Source of the DNA: Gammaproteobacteria bacterium
Lineage (GTDB): Bacteria > Pseudomonadota > Gammaproteobacteria > Arenicellales > JAOTWM01
Direction of reading: 5' to 3'
Assembly (NCBI GenBank): GCA_029862885.1
Contig: JAOTWM010000002.1
Coordinates: forward strand, 1 to 45,143
Length of the DNA: 45,143 nucleotides
This document shows, piece by piece, positions 7,390 through 16,769 of this stretch (its first letter is position 1; each line of letters starts with the position of its first letter). A program made the position numbers and the translations under genes. Under the pieces are notes generated by a model. It did no database searches, had not been told where the DNA came from, and worked only from the letters and a program-made list of their open reading frames with translations.

Positions 7390-9375
7390 ATGAGTAGCAT
7401 GGCCTCAAGCGGCAACAATTCGTATTGCAGTATTCTGTGCACCGCGCTGGTCATGCTGGCGATGCTGACGACACCCGATGCGCAGGGCGAGGAAGATGTC
7501 GTTATCAGCCACGCAATCGCGATGCACGGCGACCCCAAGTATCCGGCTGACTTTCCCCATTTCGACTACGTGAATCCGAATGCGCCCAAGGGCGGCACGC
7601 TGCGAATCGCGGCGCAAGGGACTTTCGACAGCTTTCACCCGTTCATCCCCAAAGGCAACGCCGCCAACACGGGTTCGGTTGAGACATTGCTGACTTCGAG
7701 CGCCGATGAGCCATTCACCGAATACGGACTGATTGCCGAGTCGCTCGAATACCCCGCCGACCGTTCGTGGGTCATCTTTAATTTACGCCCGGAGGCGCGC
7801 TGGCATGATGGGGAACCGATCACGACCGACGATGTGGTGTGGTCGTTTGAAACCCTCGTGGCGAAAGGCTCGCCCGCTTATCGCTTTTATTACGGCAGCG
7901 TCGCGGGGGCGGAAAAACTCGGGCCGCGCAGGGTGAGATTCACATTTAACGAAAAGGGCAACCGGGAGCTGCCGCTTATTGTCGGGCAACTATCGATTCT
8001 TCCCAAACACTTTTGGGAGGGACGCGACTTCGAAAAAACAACGCTGGAACCGCCACTTGGCAGTGGGCCGTATCATGTCTCCGAATACGAGGCCGGTCGA
8101 TATTACATACAAGAACGTGTAGAGGATTACTGGGGCAAGGACTTGGCAGTAAACATCGGTCTTCATAACTTCGACCGCATTCGCGTCGATTATTATCGCG
8201 ACGACACAGCGATACGGCTGGCGCTCAAATCCGGAGACATCGACTATCGCGAAGAGAATCAATCCAAAGCGTGGGCTGTGGATTACGATGTCCCGGTGGT
8301 GAACAAGGGCTGGCTCAATAAGGAGTTGATACGCCACCGGCTGCCGACCGGCATGCAGGCTTTCGTCATGAATACAAGACGCGACGTATTCAGCGACATC
8401 AAGGTGCGGGAAGCATTGGCCTACGCGTTCGATTTTGAATGGACCAATAAGAATTTATTTTTCGGTCAATATACCCGCACGGAAAGCTATTTCTCCAATT
8501 CCGAACTGGCATCCCGAGAGTTACCGCAAGGAGAGGAGTTAGAGATTCTTGATCGCTACCGGGACCGACTCCCGGAACGCGTATTCAGCGAGACCTATCG
8601 TGCGCCGTCCACCGACGGCAGCGGTTGGCCCAGGGCAAACCTGCGCAAGGCATTTGCAGTTTTACGAGAAGCAGGTTGGGTTGTCCGGGAGCAAAAGCTC
8701 GTCAACGAGAAAACCGGTCAACAGATGCGGTTTGAGATACTGCTGGTGAGTCCGGCGTTCGAACGGATTGTGTTGCCGATGACGCGTAATCTGCAGCGTC
8801 TCGGCATCGACGCGCGTGTGCGGCTTGTCGATCAGACTCAATATATAAACCGGTTGCGCAGTTTCGATTTCGATATGTTTATTTTCACCTGGGGCCAGTC
8901 CGACTCTCCAGGAAACGAACAACGCAACTACTGGAGCAGCGCTGCCGCAGACAACCCGAGCAGCCGCAATTTCGCGGGAATTCGGGATCCCGTGGTGGAC
9001 GAATTGATCGAATTGGTGATTACCGCACCGACCCGGGAGAGCCTCGTGGCGCGCACTCGCGCCCTCGACCGCGTGCTGCTAGCGGGCTTTTACGTGATCC
9101 CGAACTGGCACATTCGGGCCGACCGCGTTTTGCATTGGGACAAGTTTTCGCGGCCTGCGATGGCGACAAAGAATGGCGTTATGACCAGCCGCTGGTGGTA
9201 CGACGACGTTAAGGCGCAGGCTTTGATCCAGGCGATGGACAAAGACGAATCGCTGACAGCGAATACGAGTGATGCGACGCGCCCCGGCGTCGGCGTTACG
9301 CTGGCCGCTGTGATCGGCGTCTTGGCACTTGGCTATATGGTATTTCGACGCGCCATGCGGCCACGGGGGGCGTAA
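7390..9375 (+). CDS. yejA: YejA-like periplasmic oligopeptide-binding protein with C-terminal membrane anchor
   Basis: Extracellular solute-binding protein (SBP family 5) of a peptide/microcin C-type importer. An N-terminal signal sequence (~30 residues) precedes the family block FPHFDYVNPNAPKGGTLRI and the later RWHDGEPITTDDVVWSFE. At 661 residues it exceeds the usual ~600. The extra length includes a C-terminal hydrophobic segment, GVTLAAVIGVLALGYMVF, followed by basic residues (RRAMRPR). This looks like a membrane-spanning tail with its end in the cytoplasm, which is unusual for this normally soluble component. It is the first gene of yejABEF; yejB starts five bases after its stop. Confidence 0.9.
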   Translation: MSSMASSGNNSYCSILCTALVMLAMLTTPDAQGEEDVVISHAIAMHGDPKYPADFPHFDYVNPNAPKGGTLRIAAQGTFDSFHPFIPKGNAANTGSVETLLTSSADEPFTEYGLIAESLEYPADRSWVIFNLRPEARWHDGEPITTDDVVWSFETLVAKGSPAYRFYYGSVAGAEKLGPRRVRFTFNEKGNRELPLIVGQLSILPKHFWEGRDFEKTTLEPPLGSGPYHVSEYEAGRYYIQERVEDYWGKDLAVNIGLHNFDRIRVDYYRDDTAIRLALKSGDIDYREENQSKAWAVDYDVPVVNKGWLNKELIRHRLPTGMQAFVMNTRRDVFSDIKVREALAYAFDFEWTNKNLFFGQYTRTESYFSNSELASRELPQGEELEILDRYRDRLPERVFSETYRAPSTDGSGWPRANLRKAFAVLREAGWVVREQKLVNEKTGQQMRFEILLVSPAFERIVLPMTRNLQRLGIDARVRLVDQTQYINRLRSFDFDMFIFTWGQSDSPGNEQRNYWSSAAADNPSSRNFAGIRDPVVDELIELVITAPTRESLVARTRALDRVLLAGFYVIPNWHIRADRVLHWDKFSRPAMATKNGVMTSRWWYDDVKAQALIQAMDKDESLTANTSDATRPGVGVTLAAVIGVLALGYMVFRRAMRPRGA

Positions 9376-9379
9376 CCAG

Positions 9380-10483
9380 GTGACGGCCTATATTGTTCGG
9401 CGATTGTTACTCATGATCCCGACACTGTTCGCGATCATGGTCATCAACTTCGTCGTGATTCATGTCGCGCCGGGCGGCCCGGTGGAGCAAATTATCGCTC
9501 AACTGACCGGCCAAGGCGCGGATATTACGGAACGCGTGACCCGTAGCGGTACCGGTGAAAGCACGGTTCGCGCGGACACGGCTTCCGGGTCGAGTTCGGG
9601 TAAGTATCGAGGCGCGCAAGGACTGGATCCGGAGTTTATCGCGGAGTTGGAAAAACAGTTCGGTTTCGACAAACCGTTGCACGTACGATTTTTTTCCATG
9701 GTCAAAAACTATGTGCTGTTCGATTTCGGAGACAGCTTTTTCCGCGATCGCAAAGTCGTGGATCTGGTCATCGACAAGATGCCGGTTTCGATCTCACTCG
9801 GCGTGTGGACGACATTATTGGTTTACATGATCTGCATCCCGCTTGGTATCGCCAAAGCGAGACGCGACGGCAGCCGTTTTGATGTATGGACCAGCGTTAC
9901 AATCATTATCGGCACGGCAATACCGGGCTTTTTGTTCGCTGTTTTCCTTCTCGTCGTGTTCGCGGGGGGCAGCTATCTCGATTGGTTTCCATTGAGCGGC
10001 CTGACATCGGAAACCTGGAATGAGATGAGTTGGCCTAACCGTATTTTGGATTATTTCTGGCACCTCGTGTTGCCCATTACCGCGATGACCATCGGTGGCT
10101 TTGCGACCCTGACGATGCTCACGAAGAATTCATTTCTCGACCAAATTCATCAACAGTATGTGATTACCGCAAGGGCCAAAGGTTTGAGCGAACGCCGTGT
10201 CATGTATCGCCATGTGTTCCGTAATGCGATGCTTATCGTGATCGCTGGTTTCCCGGGCGCGTTTGTGGGCATTCTGTTTACCGGGTCACTATTGATCGAA
10301 ATAATTTTTTCACTTGATGGCCTCGGTCTATTGGGTTTTGAGGCCGCGTTTAACCGCGACTATCCGGTGATGTTCGGAACTTTGTACTTCTTCTCACTAC
10401 TGGGATTGTTGATGAACCTCATAGGCGATCTCATGTACACGATAATTGACCCGCGAATTGACTTCGAAGCGCGCGAGGTTTGA
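9380..10483 (+). CDS. yejB: Peptide ABC transporter permease YejB
   Basis: Inner-membrane permease of the Yej importer. GTG at 9380 starts VTAYIVRRLLLMIPTLFAIM, the standard first helix, giving 367 residues like other YejB proteins. The 17 earlier codons in the track ORF overlap yejA and are not needed. The periplasmic loop after helix 1 (~residues 40-95) is long, as in YejB. The permease family's ATPase-contact (EAA) loop is visible as ITARAKGLSERRVMYRHVFRNA. The gene ends two bases before the yejE GTG, so the four genes form one tight operon. Confidence 0.92.
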   Translation: MTAYIVRRLLLMIPTLFAIMVINFVVIHVAPGGPVEQIIAQLTGQGADITERVTRSGTGESTVRADTASGSSSGKYRGAQGLDPEFIAELEKQFGFDKPLHVRFFSMVKNYVLFDFGDSFFRDRKVVDLVIDKMPVSISLGVWTTLLVYMICIPLGIAKARRDGSRFDVWTSVTIIIGTAIPGFLFAVFLLVVFAGGSYLDWFPLSGLTSETWNEMSWPNRILDYFWHLVLPITAMTIGGFATLTMLTKNSFLDQIHQQYVITARAKGLSERRVMYRHVFRNAMLIVIAGFPGAFVGILFTGSLLIEIIFSLDGLGLLGFEAAFNRDYPVMFGTLYFFSLLGLLMNLIGDLMYTIIDPRIDFEAREV

Positions 10484-10484
10484 T

Positions 10485-11549
10485 GTGACCAGCACTGCTG
10501 TTGCCACTTCGGGATTTTCAAAAATGAGGATATCGCCGTTAACGCGCCGTCGCTTTGACAGTTTTAGAGCGAACCGGCGCGGCTGGTGGTCGTTGTGGAT
10601 CTTCCTCGTGATTTTCGTAGTTACTTTGTTGGCCGAGGTTGTCGCGAACGATAAACCGTTTCTCGTTTACTTCGATGGCGGAGTGTATAGCCCGGTGTTT
10701 AAGGCATATCCCGAAACAGCGTTCGGCGGAGAGTTCGAGACGGAGGCTGACTATCGGGATCCTTTTGTGGCGGAGCTAATCAACATTAAAGGTTGGATGG
10801 TTTGGCCGGTGGTGCGCTACAACCACCGCACGGTTGCATGGGACCTACCGGTGCCCGCGCCGGCGCCGCCTGACTCTCAGCATTGGATCGGCACCGACGA
10901 CCAAGCCCGCGATGTGGTGGCCCGATTGATTTACGGATTCCGTATCTCGGTGCTATTCGGTTTCGCGCTAACGATAATCAGCGCTGTCGTCGGCGTCACC
11001 GCGGGCGCGGTGCAGGGGTATTTTGGCGGCTGGCTCGACCTGTTATTTCAGCGCTTCATCGAAGTTTGGGCGGGTCTACCGACATTATATTTGTTGATAA
11101 TTCTGGCCAGCATCGTCGAGCCGAATTTCTGGTGGCTGTTAGGGTTGTTACTGTTGTTCAGTTGGATGGGATTCGTCGGTGTCGTGCGGGCCGAGTTCTT
11201 ACGGGCTCGAAATTTCGACTATGTGCGCGCGGCGCGTGCACTTGGGGTCGGCAATCTGCAGATTATGTTTCGCCACGTATTGCCGAACGCGTTGGTGGCA
11301 ACATTGACCTTTTTGCCGTTTACGCTCGCCGGTTCCGTTACGATTCTGACTTCGCTGGATTTCCTCGGTATCGGCCTGCCACCGGGGTCTGCGTCTCTCG
11401 GAGAAGTGCTGGCCCAGGGCAAGGCGAATCTGCAGGCGCCGTGGCTCGGGCTCTCGGGATTCTTTGTCATAGCGATAATGCTGAGTCTGTTGATATTCAT
11501 TGGCGAGGCTGTACGCGACGCGTTCGATCCACGCAAAACAATCGGATAG
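10485..11549 (+). CDS. yejE: Peptide ABC transporter permease YejE
   Basis: Second permease of the Yej importer. The FRANRRGWWSLWIFLVIF first helix and DKPFLVYFDG stretch are typical of YejE. The ATPase-contact loop is VRAARALGVGNLQIMFRHVLPNA. GTG at 10485 has a GAGG six bases upstream and couples to the yejB stop. An ATG at 10524 would give exactly the length usual for YejE (341 residues), so the true start is one of these two; the track start is a TTG inside yejB. Six membrane segments are likely. It is followed after nine bases by the ATPase gene. Confidence 0.92.
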   Translation: MTSTAVATSGFSKMRISPLTRRRFDSFRANRRGWWSLWIFLVIFVVTLLAEVVANDKPFLVYFDGGVYSPVFKAYPETAFGGEFETEADYRDPFVAELINIKGWMVWPVVRYNHRTVAWDLPVPAPAPPDSQHWIGTDDQARDVVARLIYGFRISVLFGFALTIISAVVGVTAGAVQGYFGGWLDLLFQRFIEVWAGLPTLYLLIILASIVEPNFWWLLGLLLLFSWMGFVGVVRAEFLRARNFDYVRAARALGVGNLQIMFRHVLPNALVATLTFLPFTLAGSVTILTSLDFLGIGLPPGSASLGEVLAQGKANLQAPWLGLSGFFVIAIMLSLLIFIGEAVRDAFDPRKTIG

Positions 11550-11558
11550 CGCATAGCA

Positions 11559-13199
11559 ATGAACACAGATCAACGCGCTACGCTGCTCGAGGTCGAGGAC
11601 TTGTCGGTCGGTTTTCGCTCGGGCCATCGCGACAACATCGCAGTGGATCGTATCTCGCTGCGTATCGACGAAGGCGAAACCCTCGCGTTGGTAGGCGAAA
11701 GCGGGTCCGGCAAATCGGTCACTGCGCTATCGATCATGCAACTGCTCCCCTACCCCGCCGCACATCATCCGAGCGGCAGCATCAAGTTTCGCGGGGAACA
11801 AGTGCTCGGGGCCGGGCCGGAGCAACTGCGGCGAATCCGCGGCGATCGCATCGGTATGATTTTTCAGGAACCGATGACGTCATTGAATCCGCTGCATAAA
11901 GTCGAAAAGCAGATCAATGAAGTGTTGATATTGCATAAAGGCTTGACTGAGTCCCAATCTCGGGAGCGTGCGTTGGAGCTAATGCGGCTGGTGCAGATTC
12001 GCGACCCCGAAAGCCGCCTGCATTCCTATCCACATCAACTCTCAGGCGGGCAACGCCAACGGGTCATGATTGCGATGGCGCTCGCCAACGAACCCGACCT
12101 GCTGATTGCGGATGAGCCGACGACCGCGTTGGATGTCACGATTCAAGCGCAGATACTTAAACTTCTTAAGGAATTGCAGCACAAACTCAAGATGTCGATG
12201 CTGCTGATTACCCACGACCTCGGTATCGTGCGCAAAGTTTCCGATCGAGTGTGCGTAATGCGGGGCGGTAAGATCCTCGAGCGGGGCCCGACCGAGCAGA
12301 TCTTTACCACGCCGGAGCACGAATACACCAAGGAATTGCTCGCGGCTGAGCCGTCGGACCATGAGCGGCCGGCCGATGCGAATGCCGCAGAGGTGATGCG
12401 CGCCGAGCAGGTGCGGGTATGGTTCCCGATACGCCGTGGGGTGCTGCGCCGTACCGTGGACTACATCAAAGCCGTGGACGACGTGTCGGTGCAGATTCGT
12501 GAAGGCCACACCGTCGGTGTGGTGGGGGAAAGCGGTTCCGGCAAAACCACTTTGGCGCTTGCGCTGCTGCGATTAATCAGCAGCAGAGGAGGAATTTGGT
12601 TCAAAGGTCAAGCGATCGACGCCCTCGGAGGCAAGATCCTCAAACCGTTGCGCAAGGAAATGCAGATTGTTTTTCAAGATCCGTACGGCAGCCTCAGCCC
12701 GCGGATGTCGGTCGGACAGATCATTGCGGAAGGGCTTGAAGCGCATAATATCGTCAAGCTTGAGTCGGAACAGGATGCACGCGTCGTCGCGGCGCTCGAA
12801 GAGGTCGATCTCGATCCGGACGTGCGCCACCGTTACCCGCATGAGTTTTCAGGTGGGCAACGCCAGCGCATCGCGATCGCGAGAGCGATGATTCTTAAAC
12901 CGAAGTTGCTGGTGCTTGACGAACCGACCTCGGCGCTCGACCGATCGATCCAGGTGCAGATCATCGAGCTGCTTCGCGGCTTGCAATCGGCGCATAAGCT
13001 CGCCTACATATTTATCAGCCACGACCTCAAAATCGTACGCGCATTGAGCGACGATCTCGTCGTGCTACGTGAAGGCCGGGTCGTGGAGCAAGGGTCGGCG
13101 GAGTCGATTTTCAATAACCCGGAGCACACCTATACCCGGGCGTTGCTCAAGGCTGCATTCGATTTAGAAACGGTGGAGAGTGCTGAGCTCGCGCAGTAG
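11559..13199 (+). CDS. yejF: Duplicated ABC transporter ATPase YejF
   Basis: A 546-residue protein with two complete ABC ATPase domains in tandem. The first has Walker A GESGSGKS (~residue 47), signature LSGGQRQR and Walker B LLIADEPT. The second has Walker A GESGSGKT (~residue 324), signature FSGGQRQR and Walker B LLVLDEPT. Each keeps an H-loop (THD and SHD). The fused layout is normal for YejF, which powers both sides of the YejBE channel and imports peptides including microcin C-type peptides. It is the last gene of the operon. No clear T-tract terminator was seen in the 150 bases that follow. Confidence 0.95.
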   Translation: MNTDQRATLLEVEDLSVGFRSGHRDNIAVDRISLRIDEGETLALVGESGSGKSVTALSIMQLLPYPAAHHPSGSIKFRGEQVLGAGPEQLRRIRGDRIGMIFQEPMTSLNPLHKVEKQINEVLILHKGLTESQSRERALELMRLVQIRDPESRLHSYPHQLSGGQRQRVMIAMALANEPDLLIADEPTTALDVTIQAQILKLLKELQHKLKMSMLLITHDLGIVRKVSDRVCVMRGGKILERGPTEQIFTTPEHEYTKELLAAEPSDHERPADANAAEVMRAEQVRVWFPIRRGVLRRTVDYIKAVDDVSVQIREGHTVGVVGESGSGKTTLALALLRLISSRGGIWFKGQAIDALGGKILKPLRKEMQIVFQDPYGSLSPRMSVGQIIAEGLEAHNIVKLESEQDARVVAALEEVDLDPDVRHRYPHEFSGGQRQRIAIARAMILKPKLLVLDEPTSALDRSIQVQIIELLRGLQSAHKLAYIFISHDLKIVRALSDDLVVLREGRVVEQGSAESIFNNPEHTYTRALLKAAFDLETVESAELAQ

Positions 13200-13350
13200 T
13201 ATCGCTCCGGCTACGGACGGATCCGGGCGCCGTGGGAAACCCATAGCGCCGTAGGCCGGACACAGCGACACCGAAATCCGGCATTCAATTAGATGGATTG
13301 AACCACCGCAAGCGATATCGTTCCATTACACAAGCCGAGTCTCGCCGACA

Positions 13351-13761
13351 TCAGGCGTCCTGCAAATCGACCAACCCATTCAACACGATCTCATCGTAGC
13401 CTATTATTCCTTTTATCTCGCTCTCCTCGAGAACCGGCGCCACCGCAAGCCCGAAATTGTCAAACAACCGAGCGCAATAACGTATATCCATATTCGGCGA
13501 AACGGAAATGACCGGCTTCGACATGATCTCATAAGTATTAACACGGTCTGGAGATCGGTTGTTGGCTAGGACGTATTTAGCGATATCGGATAAAAGAACA
13601 ATGCCGTACTCGTCGTCGTCGTCGCGTTTCCTCACGATCAGCGCCCGGGAGTTACGATTTTTCATGGTACGCAACGCGTCACGAACTACGGTCAGCCCAT
13701 CGACTAACTCATAGTCTTGGGTCATTACATCCCGGACTTTAATGCGTTTTCTCTGATTCAT
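13351..13761 (-). CDS. CBS-domain protein
   Basis: A 136-residue protein made of two CBS repeats: VRDVMTQDYELVDGLTVV near the start and YEIMSKPVISVSPNMDI near residue 80. Such pairs form a Bateman module that binds adenine nucleotides or similar ligands. The track ORF starts at 13890; ATG at 13761 matches the domain start and overlaps the P-II-like stop as ATGA. It is the last gene of an operon with two DUF1538 membrane proteins and a P-II-like protein, so it is probably a soluble ligand-sensing regulator of the membrane pair. Confidence 0.85.
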   Translation of the reverse strand: MNQRKRIKVRDVMTQDYELVDGLTVVRDALRTMKNRNSRALIVRKRDDDDEYGIVLLSDIAKYVLANNRSPDRVNTYEIMSKPVISVSPNMDIRYCARLFDNFGLAVAPVLEESEIKGIIGYDEIVLNGLVDLQDA

Positions 13762-14108
13762 ATCTGCTGTTCCACAACATGGGTTAAGGTTTCGATTTGG
13801 TGAGCTACGCCAACCGCATCTTCGACATCGAGTTGTACCGCGATTCCGGTTCCCGGCGTAGCGTCGAATTCGCCAACGTCGGCGATACACTCCAAAATAT
13901 GACGACTTAGATGTTCTGCGACGAGAAACAACAACACATCGCGTTGGGACTCGAGAGTCAACCCGAGGAATGTTTTGCCCTTGGTCACACCTTCCCCACG
14001 AGCGTTATTCAGGATTGTCGCGCCGGTCGCACCAGCATCACGGGCGGCCTGCATGACGTTTTCGGTGTGACGATCTTCGACAAACGTCACAATCAATTTG
14101 AATCGCAT
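13758..14108 (-). CDS. P-II-like regulatory protein
   Basis: A 116-residue protein beginning MRFKLIVTFVEDRHTENVM, followed by a glycine-rich segment AGATGATILNNARGEG. Both resemble the first strand and T-loop entry of the GlnB/GlnK (P-II-like) ferredoxin-like fold. The canonical uridylylated Tyr of GlnB is not evident, so it is not a classic nitrogen P-II. ATG at 14108 is the domain start; the track start at 14246 is a GTG inside the neighbouring gene. P-II-like proteins encoded beside transporters typically regulate them, here the DUF1538 pair. Confidence 0.8.
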   Translation of the reverse strand: MRFKLIVTFVEDRHTENVMQAARDAGATGATILNNARGEGVTKGKTFLGLTLESQRDVLLFLVAEHLSRHILECIADVGEFDATPGTGIAVQLDVEDAVGVAHQIETLTHVVEQQI

Positions 14109-14149
14109 GGTGTGTTCTCCACGTTGGTTTACCGGTGGTTTACCGGTGA

Positions 14150-14935
14150 TTAAGGTCCTGCCTCGTCGGTCTCTTTTACCGGTCGGCGGTTGAAGTAGGC
14201 CGACAACTGCGCATAAGCCATTACGGTGATTATCGGAAACAAACACGCAAAAGCGATTAAGCCAAAACCATCTATCAAAGGATCGCGGCCCGGTACGGCT
14301 TCGGCGAGACCTAGCCCGAGTGCCGCAACCAGCGGTACCGTTACAGTGGATGTTGAGACCCCACCGGAATCGTAAGCCAGAGGTATGATTAATCTAGGAG
14401 CGAAGTAGGTTTGGGCGACTACGACAATATAAGCGGCGATTATAAAGTAGTGAATCGGCGCCCCCACGACAATTCGCCAAGTGCCCAGTGATATGCCAAT
14501 CGCTACTCCCAATGCGACCGCAAGCCGTAACCCCCATGTCCCGATCGCACCGGCCGAGTTTTTATTGGCTTGTATAGCCACCGCGATTAACGCCGGTTCG
14601 GCCATGGTTGTACCAACGCCCACTAGAAACGCAAAAACGTATACCCAAAGATAACTCGTCCAATCGACCGCGGCGTCGGACAATCCTCCGGTGACTTCCG
14701 GATGGGTCAATTGCGCCGCCATCAACCTGCCTATTGGAAACAATGCTTTCTCCAGACCGAACAGGAACAGCGCCATACCCAACACCACACACAGCAATCC
14801 GATCAGCGTGCGGCCCCAGTTGGGCATAGGCTTGCGGATCACAAAATATTGAAATCCGCCGAGGATCGCGATGATTGGTAGCACGTCGTGCAAAGTACCG
14901 TACAGGGCAGTCCAGATTTCTACTATCACATTCAC
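14150..14935 (-). CDS. DUF1538 integral membrane protein (second of pair)
   Basis: A 261-residue polytopic membrane protein with the family blocks [57 protein letters not shown] and [13 protein letters not shown]. It starts with GTG overlapping the stop of its paralogue (GTGA). DUF1538 pairs have been described as two-component Na+(Li+,K+)/H+ antiporters (UmpA/UmpB) in Halomonas; I recall this from the literature and cannot verify it here. The D-x-G-G-V-x-T-x-T-V motif shared by both copies may be part of the transport path. A role in cation or pH homeostasis is plausible. Confidence 0.82.
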   Translation of the reverse strand: MNVIVEIWTALYGTLHDVLPIIAILGGFQYFVIRKPMPNWGRTLIGLLCVVLGMALFLFGLEKALFPIGRLMAAQLTHPEVTGGLSDAAVDWTSYLWVYVFAFLVGVGTTMAEPALIAVAIQANKNSAGAIGTWGLRLAVALGVAIGISLGTWRIVVGAPIHYFIIAAYIVVVAQTYFAPRLIIPLAYDSGGVSTSTVTVPLVAALGLGLAEAVPGRDPLIDGFGLIAFACLFPIITVMAYAQLSAYFNRRPVKETDEAGP

Positions 14936-15657
14936 GACAAGAACAATCCGTACAACATGACAAACAACATTGGGAACAATGATGCAAACGCGATAAGGCC
15001 AAAGCCGTCTATCATCGGGTTGCGGCCACGGATGCTGCGTGCGAGTCCGATACCGAGCGCGGTAACCAACGGTACGGTAATCGTAGAAGTAGTAACACCG
15101 CCGGAATCGTAAGCAATGCCTATGATCTCGCGAGGCGCCAGCGCCGTCAGCGCTACCACCAAACCGTAGCCCACCATGATCATGAGGTGCAGCGGCCAGC
15201 CCTTAAGAATTCGGATCACGCCGACCAAGATCGCGAGACCGACCGATATAGCCACGGTCAGCCGTAACTGCAAAGCGAATTTTTCGCGCGCAGTATCGGA
15301 TTCAACGATAAGACCGGACTGCGCGGCTACCGTGGAAGCTTCGTCGGCCACAGCAATCAACGCTGGTTCGGCTACCGTGGTGCCAAATCCGAGCGCAAAC
15401 GCGAATGCCAGCAGCCATACTGTACTGCCTTTCTTGGCAAACGCATAAGCCATCGATTCGCCGACTGGAAACAACCCCAGCTCGAGACCGTAGAGAAATA
15501 GCGCGAGTCCAAACATCACACAGATTACGCCCGTCAATAAATCCAGAACATTGGGCATCGGCTGCTGGAGGATGACGATCTGAAAGAAAGCAATGATGAT
15601 AATGATCGGAGCCAGATCCCGAGCGCTACTCAACAACGGCTGAAACAGAACACGCAT
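14932..15657 (-). CDS. DUF1538 integral membrane protein (first of pair)
   Basis: A 241-residue paralogue of the adjacent gene, sharing [61 protein letters not shown] and [17 protein letters not shown]. About six membrane helices are visible. It is the first gene of the minus-strand operon DUF1538-DUF1538-P-II-like-CBS. The two subunits probably assemble into one antiporter-like complex, controlled by the two soluble nucleotide-sensing proteins encoded downstream. Start ATG at 15657. Confidence 0.82.
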   Translation of the reverse strand: MRVLFQPLLSSARDLAPIIIIIAFFQIVILQQPMPNVLDLLTGVICVMFGLALFLYGLELGLFPVGESMAYAFAKKGSTVWLLAFAFALGFGTTVAEPALIAVADEASTVAAQSGLIVESDTAREKFALQLRLTVAISVGLAILVGVIRILKGWPLHLMIMVGYGLVVALTALAPREIIGIAYDSGGVTTSTITVPLVTALGIGLARSIRGRNPMIDGFGLIAFASLFPMLFVMLYGLFLS

Positions 15658-16059
15658 AGTAAGTTGCTTTTATCCTTTTGCTGAGTTGAATAAATGCGCG
15701 ATCGAGCAATTTTCGACCACGAACCAGACCGCAGCTGTCCAGTAATTGTACTGCCCCAACGGCGCATCGTTGCGACTTCCACGTACGATAACCCAAGCAC
15801 GACTATTGTTGAGCTGATAGAGCGCAAATAGTAATTCGCTCGAGGGCCACCCCTAGCAGCCGATGTCACAACAAGATGCCCCGCCAGGATGTTCTGCGAC
15901 GATCCGTCCGGGTTACAAGACATCCACAAGTGATGAGCATTAAAGGTATATTGATGTACATATAATGTCTATACTAGATCATTGGTAGATATCAGGGTAG
16001 GCGTCAATTATGCATATAACTTATTGATGTATAGAAGATAATGCCAAATTCGTTAAATC
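15658..16059. other. Intergenic region between divergent operons; no gene seen
   Basis: This stretch separates the DUF1538 operon (minus) from the PspA module (plus). The 99-codon minus-strand ORF at 15630-15929 overlaps the DUF1538 start, looks like no family and is not credited. From about 15940 the sequence becomes strikingly AT-rich. It contains the direct repeat attgatgta (15950-15958 and 16023-16031) and an inverted pair atgcca/tggcat (16041-16046 and 16060-16065) flanking the sigma-54-like promoter. These could be activator-binding sites. Confidence 0.5.
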
Positions 16060-16075
16060 TGGCATGAATCTTGGA
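16060..16075 (+). promoter_or_regulatory. Sigma-54 (-24/-12) promoter-like site upstream of the pspA-like gene
   Basis: The sequence TGGCATGAATCTTGGA fits the sigma-54 layout TGGCAC-N5-TTGC, with the GG of the -24 box intact and TTGG in place of TTGC at -12. It lies ~40 bases before the PspA-like start, the right distance for a short leader. A sigma-54 activator is encoded two genes downstream, and psp operons in enterobacteria are sigma-54 dependent. The -12 mismatch lowers confidence. Confidence 0.5.
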
Positions 16076-16115
16076 TTGTAGTAGGTATCAATTTAACCAA
16101 TCCAAGGAGCAAATC

Positions 16116-16766
16116 ATGATGTCAACCCTAAAACGACTCTCAACCACGATCTTTAGCCGTGTCGATCATGCGGTGACCCAAATCGAGAATCACGACGCGG
16201 TGATCGAAGCGTCGGTGCGCGACGCCAAGCGCGCGGCGGCGCGCGCCAAGGTACGTTTGGCACGGGTTCACGCAGACGGCGAACGATTACGTACCCGAAT
16301 TACTAATGTGGAGAAGAGTAAAGTGAGTTGGGCCGAGCGCGCACGCTCGGTGGCCGTGAAAGATGAAGACACAGCCCTTGAGTGCCTGCGCCGCAGTAAA
16401 GCGTGTCAGCAACAACTCGAAGAACTCCGCGTGGCTCTGGAACGGCATCAATGTGTCGAGTCGCGTTTAGCCAGCGACATACACGAAGCCGAATCGCGAT
16501 TGGGCAATATTACGCAGCAACGTAACCTTATGCGTACGCGTCAGTCCGCTGCCGAGGCGCTGAAGTTTACGAGCACACTCGACCGTGCGCCAGCCAGCGA
16601 CCTAGACGACATCTTCGAGCGCTGGGAAGTTCAGGTGACGGAGACTGAGTTGGCTCTTGGCAACGATGACCCGGTCGACACGCTCGATCGCCAGTTTCTG
16701 GCCGATGAGGAACGCACCGAGCTGCGCGCCGAACTTTCCGCAATGCTTGCGAGCGACGAGGAATAG
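16116..16766 (+). CDS. PspA/IM30-family protein
   Basis: A 216-residue protein that is almost entirely alpha-helical coiled coil, with heptad-rich segments through residues ~25-160. It starts MSTLKRLSTTIFSRVDHAVTQIEN, which matches the amphipathic N-terminal helix and following hairpin of PspA/IM30. ATG at 16116 follows AAGGAG at seven bases, so the track start at 16071 is rejected. PspA proteins polymerise on the inner membrane and protect it under stress; in enterobacteria PspA also inhibits the sigma-54 activator PspF. The gene is three bases upstream of a polytopic membrane protein gene, so the two are co-transcribed. Confidence 0.85.
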   Translation: MMSTLKRLSTTIFSRVDHAVTQIENHDAVIEASVRDAKRAAARAKVRLARVHADGERLRTRITNVEKSKVSWAERARSVAVKDEDTALECLRRSKACQQQLEELRVALERHQCVESRLASDIHEAESRLGNITQQRNLMRTRQSAAEALKFTSTLDRAPASDLDDIFERWEVQVTETELALGNDDPVDTLDRQFLADEERTELRAELSAMLASDEE

Positions 16767-16769
16767 ATC

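Noticed and set aside
10883-11899. 338-codon plus-strand ORF spanning yejE and yejF
   Set aside because: It is out of frame with two clearly real ABC transporter genes and is Arg-rich, as shadow frames are.
13200-13350. Possible intrinsic terminator after yejF
   Set aside because: Short GC-rich pairings are present but no stable stem followed by a T-run was found.
14108-14150. Short direct repeat ggtttaccggt in the gap between the P-II-like and DUF1538 genes
   Set aside because: Only two short copies in a small gap; not enough to call a regulatory or mobile repeat.
15630-15929. 99-codon minus-strand ORF before the DUF1538 genes
   Set aside because: Overlaps the DUF1538 start, has an unusual composition and no recognisable domain.
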